Shown here one piece after another: positions 32,184-39,640 of a stretch of 64,000 nucleotides of DNA (its first letter is position 1; every line of letters begins with the position of its first letter). This DNA is from a virus. Under the pieces are notes generated by a model. The model searched no databases. It had not been told where the DNA came from and saw only the letters and a list, made by a program, of their open reading frames with translations. A program made the position numbers and the translations under genes. The stretch covers positions 24,763 through 88,762 of the IMG/VR virus record IMGVR_UViG_3300019889_000007; one strand, given 5' to 3'.

Positions 32184-32528
32184 CCCCGCTTCAAGACCAA
32201 AATCCATGTCCATGTCGGAGTGATCAAGTAGGACGTACCCGACCTCGGCGCCGTCCGTTCGGACTATCACCTCAGTGCCGGTCGGACGAATCTCGATAGT
32301 CGTACGGCCATCATCTGCGTCAATACCAAGCTCAGCCATGACTCCTGTGGTATTGATTCCCAGGGCCAGCGGAACCCACCGCTCACGGCCGCAACCGTCA
32401 TCGATGCGGAAAATCCCCTCGCCGGTGACGGCGATCGCATCCCACTGACTGGCCATGGTCACCCCGGCGCGCGACAGCGCGGGGTGCACGTGTCCAGTCA
32501 GCTCAAGTACCGCCGGATAGGTGATCAT
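32157..32528 (-). CDS. Hypothetical protein
   Basis: 123 residues from the ATG at 32528 with GGAAGG upstream (an earlier in-frame start at 32606 is less likely). Beta-rich with GEGIFRIDDG...WVPLALGIN and a Glu/Asp-rich C-terminus. No family is recognised. The upstream sequence holds two motif copies, one facing this gene. Confidence 0.55.
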   Translation of the reverse strand: MITYPAVLELTGHVHPALSRAGVTMASQWDAIAVTGEGIFRIDDGCGRERWVPLALGINTTGVMAELGIDADDGRTTIEIRPTGTEVIVRTDGAEVGYVLLDHSDMDMDFGLEAGLADYAEGS

Positions 32529-32573
32529 CACTGGCGTGTCCTTCCGTATGCAGGGGCAAACATTTGTTCCAGC

Positions 32574-32693
32574 ATGTCCGATTAGATACGGATATGCAAG
32601 CGGCAAAGTGCTGTTGCATGCGGATTCAGCCTAATGATCACCATTCTCTGACTTGCAAGCCATAAAAGGAGAAAAGCCATCTAACGGACAAAA
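32574..32693. promoter_or_regulatory. Divergent pair of ATGTCCGATT-type motifs
   Basis: ATGTCCGATT on the + strand at 32574-32583 faces the ParA-like gene; TTGTCCGTTAGAT on the minus strand near 32692-32680 faces the minus gene at 32528. Each reads toward its gene. Part of the repeated motif family. Confidence 0.45.
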
Positions 32694-32731
32694 CAAACAA
32701 TTCACCCGTTCATCCCTATTTAAGGATTTAC

Positions 32732-33466
32732 ATGTACACACGACCAAAACCCTTCATCGTTGCTGGCTTCTCCAGCAAGGCCAACGTCGGTAAAACCAGC
32801 TGGATCATCATCATGGCCTGGTACCTCAGCGCCAAATACAACGTCCAGGTCCACGACGCCGACCCCGAACACGAGTCACTGACCCGGTGGCTCAACACCA
32901 TCAAAGAGCTGCCCGGAATGCCGCCCGTGCCATTCGAGTGGAAAAGCGCCATCGGCGAAAGCCAGATCGAACAGATCCCCGCGACAGCCGAGGCCGCCAA
33001 AGCGGACATCGTGTTCGTCGACATCGGTGGAGGTAGAAGCAAGCTGGCCACGGCCGCCGCTAAGTTCGCTGACCTGATGGTCGTGGTCACCGGCGAATCA
33101 GTCCTGGAAAGCATCACCGTCGACGACGCATTCGATGCCATCGCCCTCGGTGAGAAGAAGCGCACCGACAAGCTGGCCAAGGCGGTTCTGCTGACCAAGA
33201 CACCACCCAACGCCACCAACATTGTCCGGACGCTCCAGGACGACTACCTCGAAGCGCAGGAACTGGACAACGTTCCCGAGGAAGACCGCATCGGCGTGTT
33301 CGATTACCCGTTCCCCGGCCGCAAGGCATACATGCTCTTGGGAATGCGCCACCCCGTCGAGGTGGGTATCGACCTGTCCGACGGCACCGACATCAAAACC
33401 ATCGAGATCGCCAACATGGCCAGGGAGATCGAAGAAGCCATGGAAATGGAGACGCCCAGTGCGTAA
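32732..33466 (+). CDS. ParA-family ATPase
   Basis: 244 residues, ATG with AAGGATT upstream. Residues ~13-24 hold a deviant Walker A (SKANVGKTS), then a QVHDADPEHESL switch, and IVFVDIGGG as the Walker B-like strand. Together these fit the ParA/MinD superfamily. Possible roles are plasmid-like partitioning of the phage genome or positioning of another complex. The next gene overlaps by 8 bases and is Pro/Ala-rich, and 34186-34247 is a GC repeat that could be a centromere site. Confidence 0.7.
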   Translation: MYTRPKPFIVAGFSSKANVGKTSWIIIMAWYLSAKYNVQVHDADPEHESLTRWLNTIKELPGMPPVPFEWKSAIGESQIEQIPATAEAAKADIVFVDIGGGRSKLATAAAKFADLMVVVTGESVLESITVDDAFDAIALGEKKRTDKLAKAVLLTKTPPNATNIVRTLQDDYLEAQELDNVPEEDRIGVFDYPFPGRKAYMLLGMRHPVEVGIDLSDGTDIKTIEIANMAREIEEAMEMETPSA

Positions 33467-34139
33467 GACGACGTCGGCGGCGGCGGCCAAGGACCGGGTC
33501 GCCCCACGCACCCGGAAACCCGCGCCACGAGATGAGGAGCAGGGCACGCCGGAAACCGGCTCAGCGGCCACGCTCGCGCCCGAACAGGCGCCCTCGCAGG
33601 AACGGCCCACCCCCAAGGGGGAACAGCCCGCACAGGACGGCACAGGGGCGCCTGCGTCCGCTGTTGCCGAAGAGCCCACCGAAGCAGGCCGGAACCCGGT
33701 CACCCGGCAGAACGCAGAGGCGGCTCCGCCCGTAGGTGAACGGGTGCCTGCGCCACAGGGCGAAGACGCGGCCACACAACTGAGCGCGTTCCTCAGCAGG
33801 ATCGAACCCGACCAGCTGGCTCAGCTGGTAGCCGCACAGACGGGCACGGCGCCGCGAACCAACACCGGCACCGATGTACCGGCGCCACCGGCTGCGTCTG
33901 CTCCTACGACCGCATCGGCGGTCATGGATAAGGCCACCCGAAACCGGCTGCGTCACCACGTGCGTTCGGCGGCGGGCAAGTTCGCCCAAGCCAAGGCGGA
34001 TATGGAGATGGCCCGGCAGGAGTGGACGCAGGAATGCGCCACTGCCCGGAACCAGGGATTCCCCTACCTGCTCATTCAGGCACAGGCGGTCGATGCTGGC
34101 CTGGAAGAGACCGACATCCCCGCTGACCCGGCAACCTAG
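33459..34139 (+). CDS. Pro/Ala-rich protein downstream of ParA-like gene
   Basis: 226 residues from GTG, inside the end of the ParA gene. A long disordered Ala/Pro/Glu region (~10-150) precedes a C-terminal helix (RLRHHVRSAAGKFAQAKADMEMARQEW). It may be the adaptor protein of the ParA system; no DNA-binding motif was found. A very strong hairpin follows the stop. Confidence 0.6.
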   Translation: MRKTTSAAAAKDRVAPRTRKPAPRDEEQGTPETGSAATLAPEQAPSQERPTPKGEQPAQDGTGAPASAVAEEPTEAGRNPVTRQNAEAAPPVGERVPAPQGEDAATQLSAFLSRIEPDQLAQLVAAQTGTAPRTNTGTDVPAPPAASAPTTASAVMDKATRNRLRHHVRSAAGKFAQAKADMEMARQEWTQECATARNQGFPYLLIQAQAVDAGLEETDIPADPAT

Positions 34140-34143
34140 AACC

Positions 34144-34181
34144 GTGGGTGCCCGTACCGGTAAGTCGGTACGGGCACCCAC
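34144..34181 (+). terminator. Perfect 16-bp hairpin terminator
   Basis: GTGGGTGCCCGTACCG and CGGTACGGGCACCCAC pair perfectly with a 6-base loop. It closes the ParA operon. Confidence 0.75.
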
Positions 34182-34185
34182 CGGG

Positions 34186-34247
34186 TCGCGCGCAGGTACG
34201 CGGGTAGGCGCGCAGGTAGGCGCGTACCCGCGCGCGCCCGCGCATAG
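34186..34247. repeat. GC-rich direct and inverted repeats
   Basis: GCGCGCAGGTA occurs twice about 20 bases apart, and CGCGGGTA pairs with TACCCGCG further on. The ~60-base element lies between the ParA operon and the gene at 34398. A candidate iteron-like or centromere-like site, from position only. Confidence 0.4.
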
Positions 34248-34397
34248 AGAGGTACGAAACCGGGTGGGCCGTCGGTTATGATGGCCGTTCGAGGACTGGA
34301 TTCCAACGTCAGCCGTTGCTAGGCTCGGAACGTCTCTTCACCCACCGGCGACCGGTCACCTTCAGGACCGGGCGCCATCCACCCTCGTGAGGTTTTC

Positions 34398-34769
34398 ATG
34401 GATCTCTCCATAGACTTTTCGAACCGTAAACCGGATCGAATGGCACGCCAGGAACCACCATCCGAATCGACAATCGTGCCGCCCCCGGTACAAACTCGTC
34501 AGCCCGAGCCGACCAAGACCAGACCCAAACCCGGATCGGTCATGAACCGGTCAAGGCCGCAAGTACGCCAAGCACCCGTGCAGCATGAGCAGCGTGATCC
34601 GAATCCGATCGTCGATGAAATCGTTCGCCGGTTTCCCGCAGACTGCTACGCCTGGCTGCACCGGCAGTGCGTGACACAGAACGTGACTCAGGCCGAGTTG
34701 GTCGAGTCGATGGTGCGCCGGGCGATGGCCAAGACCACCCAGCGGTTACCTACGGCACGAAAGCGGTGA
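34398..34769 (+). CDS. Basic proline-rich DNA-binding-like protein
   Basis: 123 residues. A basic, Pro/Arg-rich first half and a C-terminal helical region (VDEIVRRFPADCYAWLHRQC, ELVESMVRRAMAK) suggest DNA binding, possibly ribbon-helix-helix type. Together with the ParA-like gene at 32732 it could supply the centromere-binding part. It overlaps the convergent tail gene by 20 bases. Confidence 0.5.
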   Translation: MDLSIDFSNRKPDRMARQEPPSESTIVPPPVQTRQPEPTKTRPKPGSVMNRSRPQVRQAPVQHEQRDPNPIVDEIVRRFPADCYAWLHRQCVTQNVTQAELVESMVRRAMAKTTQRLPTARKR

Positions 34770-35151
34770 TCCCGAAGACGACCCAGAACACGTCGTACTG
34801 GGTCGTGGAGTTCGCGCGGTAGGTGTACAGATCGAACTGTGTAGCACTGGCATTGACTGCCGTCGATCCGGTGACGCTGTCTGGACGGGTTGTGCCCTCA
34901 CGCAAGAAGCAGGTGAATACCTCACCGATCATGGTGGGATAGGTGACGACGTAGTGCTTGACGGCTGTCTCGCCTGTCCCGCCGGTGGGGATCGCACGGG
35001 TTACACCGAACCTGACGCTGCGGATGGGTCCGGCGATCTGAGACAGGGTCGTGTCGATCTGCTGGACGTGCGCGAAGTTGGCCGGTCCGGATACTGGGTC
35101 GGCACCGGAGTTGACGAAATCCCAACCAAAGTTGGTGGTTTGACCAGCCAT
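34750..35151 (-). CDS. Minor tail / virion protein
   Basis: 133 residues, starting immediately after the stop of the preceding tail gene. Beta-rich with repeated aromatic residues (TNFGWDFVNSG, FDLYTYRANSTTQYDVFWVVFG). The terminal position in the tail operon is typical of receptor-binding or fibre-tip proteins. No family is recognised. Confidence 0.6.
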   Translation of the reverse strand: MAGQTTNFGWDFVNSGADPVSGPANFAHVQQIDTTLSQIAGPIRSVRFGVTRAIPTGGTGETAVKHYVVTYPTMIGEVFTCFLREGTTRPDSVTGSTAVNASATQFDLYTYRANSTTQYDVFWVVFGITAFVP

Positions 35152-36999
35152 TTAAAACTCCTGGATCTCGTTGAATTGGCCCAGCCCCTCGGCCAGTTCA
35201 GCCCACGTTGGTTTAGAGGTGGCCATCTCTTCCCAGTCGGCGTACAGCTGCGCGAGCTGGTCCCACACGACTGCCCCGGTTCCGGCGTCGATGAACCGGT
35301 TGTTGCGGTAGCCGTGAACGAATGGAGCACCGGTGGTGGCGTTCTGGTCTTCCCACAGGTGGAACACGTACGGTCCGCGCCATATGGTGTCGTTGACCGT
35401 GACTTCGCCGATGGTGCCGTTGGTGCGCCGCAATGTGATGGATGTGTCGTCGACGACGACTTCCAGTTCGATCCACTCGTTCGGTGTGACGGGGCCGGTC
35501 GCGGCGACGGCAAGTTCGGTGAAAGCACCAGTGGGTTCGTATCGGCCGATGACCAGTTGCCCGGTTGATCCTGTGCCGACTCGGATGAAGCATCCGTAGC
35601 CATGGCGGGTGGCTTTGGCTGGTGTCCCAATGACCTGTGATGGGTCGAGGTCGTTGTCGGAGCCGATGATCCAACCGAGTTTGGGTACGGTCCCGGCCGG
35701 GAGGGTCCCTTGGTCGACCTGGCATTCCATGCTGATGGTGTACGCGGTGGGGTTGGGGATCGGACAGAACTTGCCGAGTAGCTGGTTGTTGCTGTTCCGT
35801 GGGAGTCCACCGGTCCAACCGAAGCGCAGGTTGAAGAACCTTCCGGCTTCAGCGAGTTTGGGGTAGCCGCGTGCGGCGACCAGGGCCAGAGTGTCCGTGG
35901 GCTGGGTCAGCATCCCGGTTTCGGTCATCCGGGTTTGGAAGCTGAGAACGTCGGTCCGGTACTGCTGCCAGTCGGGGCCGAATGCGCCGCGATGATAGAC
36001 CGGGTCGGCCGAGATGAGTCCGCGTGCTCCCATGCCGAGGAGGGTTTGACCGGTGGTTTGCCGCGCGGTGTACCCGGACAGGACTTGCAACCCCGCGTCG
36101 ATGAACTCTTGGACGCGGGCCATGCCTTGGGCTTCGTTGATCTTGACCCACGTCGCGCCGGAGTCGAAGACGGCGGCCGGGGTGATGGTGGTGTTGTTGT
36201 TGACGTTGACGCACACCCATTGGATTCCGCGATCCAGGAATTCGGTGGCCGTTCCGAGCGACTGGGTGCCGATGGACGGCATGACCCAGTCTTGGGCCTG
36301 AATCGACAGGATGGCGTTGATGTTGGCCTGGACGTCGGCCATGCCTTCGGTGGTCTGTTGCAAGATGACGCAGGTCCGGGCCGCGATGGTCTTGAGAGCT
36401 TCAGCGGTGGTCATCAGCCGGTATGGCTGCTGGAGAAAGCCGTACCAGCCGCCGTCTGGTTCCAGTTGGGCTGCTGGGGCACCGGAACCACGCCCGGTTG
36501 GGTTACCACCGGGTGAACCACAGTCGGCGACAAGGTTGACCCATATGTCACTGGTGAGTTCACGGGCCGGTGTACTGGCTGGGTTGTTGGTAAAGGTGTC
36601 AACTGGTTGGGTCGCGGTGAAGGGTCCCCATGCGGCGACATCGTCTTGAAGTGAGAAAGAAAACGAGTCGATGAAGTCGAGGCGGTTGGCCACGGCGTAG
36701 TCGATGGCCTGCGGTGAGGCATAGGACTGGACGAGTCCGGCGCCGCCGTAGGTTCCGGCTTGCACGGGTGTGGGGAGCCCTGCAATGGTTTTGCCGCCTT
36801 CGCCGGGCGGTGTGTCGCCACATTCGGCGTAGAGGCCGTCGTCGGAGCCGAAGCGTATGCAGTTGCCGCCGTCGCGTGACAGGCGTACTTGGAGGCGGCC
36901 GTTGGTGAACATGAGTCCGGGGCCGAGGTTGAGCGCGACGCATCGGACGATCGCTTCGCACGTGGTTGAGCCCGCGCCTTGGCAGCCACACCGTGCCAT
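35152..36999 (-). CDS. Minor tail protein with GDPD-like TIM barrel and lectin-like domain
   Basis: 615 residues. N-terminal ~100 residues are actinophage-tail-type with Cys pairs. Residues ~110-380 follow a glycerophosphodiester phosphodiesterase-like barrel: a DYAVANRLDFIDSF strand, MTTAEALKTIAARTCVIL, GIQWVCVNVNN, GATWVKINEAQGM, GARGLISADPVYHRG. The C-terminal ~200 residues look like a concanavalin-type beta sandwich (ISMECQVDQGTLPAG, RYEPTGAFTEL, HGYRNNRFIDAG). Probably binds or cleaves cell-surface teichoic acid or glycan. Confidence 0.7.
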   Translation of the reverse strand: MARCGCQGAGSTTCEAIVRCVALNLGPGLMFTNGRLQVRLSRDGGNCIRFGSDDGLYAECGDTPPGEGGKTIAGLPTPVQAGTYGGAGLVQSYASPQAIDYAVANRLDFIDSFSFSLQDDVAAWGPFTATQPVDTFTNNPASTPARELTSDIWVNLVADCGSPGGNPTGRGSGAPAAQLEPDGGWYGFLQQPYRLMTTAEALKTIAARTCVILQQTTEGMADVQANINAILSIQAQDWVMPSIGTQSLGTATEFLDRGIQWVCVNVNNNTTITPAAVFDSGATWVKINEAQGMARVQEFIDAGLQVLSGYTARQTTGQTLLGMGARGLISADPVYHRGAFGPDWQQYRTDVLSFQTRMTETGMLTQPTDTLALVAARGYPKLAEAGRFFNLRFGWTGGLPRNSNNQLLGKFCPIPNPTAYTISMECQVDQGTLPAGTVPKLGWIIGSDNDLDPSQVIGTPAKATRHGYGCFIRVGTGSTGQLVIGRYEPTGAFTELAVAATGPVTPNEWIELEVVVDDTSITLRRTNGTIGEVTVNDTIWRGPYVFHLWEDQNATTGAPFVHGYRNNRFIDAGTGAVVWDQLAQLYADWEEMATSKPTWAELAEGLGQFNEIQEF

Positions 37000-37018
37000 G
37001 CGCGTCCCCCCAAATGCG

Positions 37019-37219
37019 TTAAATGTCTAGTTTGTCAGCTTTCGTCTCTATCATGACACCATCTTTCCCCCATTTGCGGACAATTCGGTCACCGTGTTTG
37101 TTGGTGTACCCGATCCGCGACGTCACACGCCCCGTCACCCGCCCCGCCCGACCGATATGCCGACCCAACATGTCGGCCTGCCCGTTCTCGGTAGCCACCG
37201 ACCAAATCTCACTGCTCAT
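37019..37219 (-). CDS. Small tail-operon protein
   Basis: 66 residues. Gly/Arg-rich basic protein (GRHIGRAGRVTGRVTSRIGYTNKHG). It sits between two minor tail genes and is probably expressed with them. No family is recognised. Confidence 0.5.
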   Translation of the reverse strand: MSSEIWSVATENGQADMLGRHIGRAGRVTGRVTSRIGYTNKHGDRIVRKWGKDGVMIETKADKLDI

Positions 37220-37220
37220 G

Positions 37221-38411
37221 TCACGCTCCTGTCACATCCGACAGCGTCGACAAACCGACACTGACCGTCTCGGTTCCCCGCGACTGCCACTCCACTTCCA
37301 ACGTCACCAACCGCATGCCCTGCCTGATCGGGACACACAAACCTTCGATGATGTAAACGTCCAACCGGATACCCGGAATCAGGTCCTCCATCGACAACGG
37401 CGCCGACGCGGTCAACGTCGCCTGCGACGGCATCCGCACAATCGTCGGTGGCGGGTTGCGGTTCCACACCGCGTTCTTGGCCGCGCGCCGCACATCGGCG
37501 GCATCAGCGTTGGAATCCTCCATATGCCGCAGCACGTCAATCCGGCCGTACCGGTAGATCTTCAGCTGAGAATCGGGTTCCTCATCCGGTGACGGCAGGA
37601 ACGTCTCAGTGATCCCCGGCCAATCCTCATCACCTTCGGAGTCACCCTCGCGCTGGGTGGTGGCCCAGCCGCGCACACCGGCTTCCAGACCGTTGACCAC
37701 GACATCGACATCACCGTCGAAGTGTTCGGTCGTCAACCGGGCCTGTGTCTGGTCCCTGGTGGTGACACGGCGCTGCAACCGCAACGACCGGTTGATGACG
37801 GTGAAGTCCAGGGCGTAGGACTGCGCCATCTGTCTCAAAATCGACCCGAGAGTGTCGACCACGGTGCCGCGCCGGTACCGGGTGATCTCTTCTGACGGGA
37901 CAACGACGATTTGGTCCATGATCAGGCTGGAGTCGACCGGGTCGTCGAACGCCGGGTCGAGCAGGTTGATGCTGATCATGTCGTAGGCGATCTCGGTGAT
38001 CGCGGTGGGAACGTCGAACCACAGGCGGTGAGCATTGACGCATTCGTCGAGGCGCTGCACGATGTCGCGGCACACCAGGGTTTTGATCGGGGAGCCGAAC
38101 GTTTCGATGCGTTGCATCACTTCGCCCTCCCAGACTTGAATGTTGTCGCGGAAGATCCGGATCTGCGCGACCCGCACCTCGATTTTGTTCCACAGTCGAC
38201 AGCATTCGGGTGAGGCGTTGACGAAGTCGATTTCGATTTCGGCTTCGGAGAAGTCCCGCAGGACACGACCCCACCGAAGCCGGTTGACGCCGTCGATGGC
38301 TCCGATGTAGAACATTTGTGCGCGGGGGGCCGGGGTGTCGTCGCCGACAACGCGTTTCATGGCGTGGACTTCGACGGTGTACTGCTCGGCGCATCCCAGA
38401 AGCGACGGCAT
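37221..38411 (-). CDS. Minor tail protein
   Basis: 396 residues. Alternating beta-rich domains with segments such as FYIGAIDGVNRLRWGRVLRDF, IEIDFVNASPECC, IRIFRDNIQVWEGEV and a VTLEVEWQSRGTETVSVGLSTL ending, typical of actinophage proteins that follow the distal tail protein and resemble siphophage Gp37-like proteins. It overlaps the next upstream gene by 1 base. Part of the tail tip complex. Confidence 0.65.
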   Translation of the reverse strand: MPSLLGCAEQYTVEVHAMKRVVGDDTPAPRAQMFYIGAIDGVNRLRWGRVLRDFSEAEIEIDFVNASPECCRLWNKIEVRVAQIRIFRDNIQVWEGEVMQRIETFGSPIKTLVCRDIVQRLDECVNAHRLWFDVPTAITEIAYDMISINLLDPAFDDPVDSSLIMDQIVVVPSEEITRYRRGTVVDTLGSILRQMAQSYALDFTVINRSLRLQRRVTTRDQTQARLTTEHFDGDVDVVVNGLEAGVRGWATTQREGDSEGDEDWPGITETFLPSPDEEPDSQLKIYRYGRIDVLRHMEDSNADAADVRRAAKNAVWNRNPPPTIVRMPSQATLTASAPLSMEDLIPGIRLDVYIIEGLCVPIRQGMRLVTLEVEWQSRGTETVSVGLSTLSDVTGA

Positions 38412-39640
38412 TAAGCGGCCTCCTGCCGCGTGTACAGGGCGATCTCGACGGTCGCGTCAGGGGAGATGTTTTCGAACGCCGTCACTTCGATGCACAGTCC
38501 ATAGGCACAGGAGAAATCTGGCCACACGAACATTTGGCCGCCCGGCCCGTACAACGGTGGAACGTCAACGTCCTCACCGGTAGGCGATAGACACCTGGTC
38601 AATGCGCGTTTGATCCGGCCGTCGATCTCGGTGACAGAGTTCGGCGGCAGGTACGACACGGTGATGTCCGCGCACGCCGAACACGGGTCGAGTTGCAGTA
38701 CGTCGTCGCACGGGAAACCGAGCGCATTGACGTAGAACCTGACTGTCAGGTTCCGGACGGCCATGTCGCCGGTGGTCACGGTGATGACCGGGACCATGTC
38801 AAGCCATTGCGACATGTTGGCCGCGTCGATGGAGCCGATCACTCGGCGGCCGGGGAACGGCTCAGACGGGTAGCAAGCGTCCACCGGTGGTTGCGGTACG
38901 ACCGGGACGTCCGGGCGTGGACAGTCCGGGTCCTGGCCACATGGCGTGGGTGGCAGGCACCGTTCGAACGCGGCGGGCAAGTCGATGAAACGTTGGACAC
39001 CGGTGGCCGGGTAGACGATCATCTGGTTGCCGGACTTGGGGTCCTGATACAGGTTGGGGTTGCGGGCGCGCAGCGTGAACTCGACCTCCCACAGGACGTA
39101 CCCGGTCATGCGGATAACCCGTGTGACCTCGGGTTTATCGACCAGTTGAATGTCGAACATGGACCGGACGGGGTCGGGTGCCCACGGTGTCGGGCATGAA
39201 ATCGCGACACACGCTTGAGAGCCGGTGCAGCTGCCCGACGCACAAAACGATCCTTTGAGGACACGCGATAGCCATGACAGGCCGTACGACAGCGACGCCT
39301 CATCCAGCCCGGCCAGGACAGCGCGGACCGCGACGTCGCGGACGGTCTTGCCTTCGTCTTCGGTGTCGGGGTCGTTGGCCACACCGAGGATGTCGATACC
39401 ACCGATCCCGTAGAAGTACCGGGATTCGGGCCGAGACACGTCAAACCAGGGCGCGTCGTCCTGTTCAGGACTGATGTACGGCGGATTCGACACCAACGTG
39501 AACAGCTCGGGGCACGGCATGCAGATACTGCTGGGAATGCCACCGCATCCGGCGCGCGCCACATACGACGCCATCCTCATGGAGTTGATGACTTCGTTGC
39601 CGTCGACGGTCATCCAGCCGGATCGATCCGCGAAGCTCAT
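38411..39640 (-). CDS. Distal tail/minor tail protein
   Basis: 409 residues, directly after the tape measure gene (overlap 4 bases), the standard place for the distal tail protein. Internal Cys-rich segments (CFCASGSCTGSQACVAISC type) and the signature WEVEFTLRARNP...GVQRFIDLP resemble actinophage Dit-like proteins. The C-terminal half repeats beta-sandwich strands. Confidence 0.65.
   Translation of the reverse strand: MSFADRSGWMTVDGNEVINSMRMASYVARAGCGGIPSSICMPCPELFTLVSNPPYISPEQDDAPWFDVSRPESRYFYGIGGIDILGVANDPDTEDEGKTVRDVAVRAVLAGLDEASLSYGLSWLSRVLKGSFCASGSCTGSQACVAISCPTPWAPDPVRSMFDIQLVDKPEVTRVIRMTGYVLWEVEFTLRARNPNLYQDPKSGNQMIVYPATGVQRFIDLPAAFERCLPPTPCGQDPDCPRPDVPVVPQPPVDACYPSEPFPGRRVIGSIDAANMSQWLDMVPVITVTTGDMAVRNLTVRFYVNALGFPCDDVLQLDPCSACADITVSYLPPNSVTEIDGRIKRALTRCLSPTGEDVDVPPLYGPGGQMFVWPDFSCAYGLCIEVTAFENISPDATVEIALYTRQEAA

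Noticed and set aside
37019-37033. A copy of the intergenic motif (ATGTCTAGTTT)
   Set aside because: It falls inside the last codons of the 37019 gene, so coding constraint explains it at least partly.
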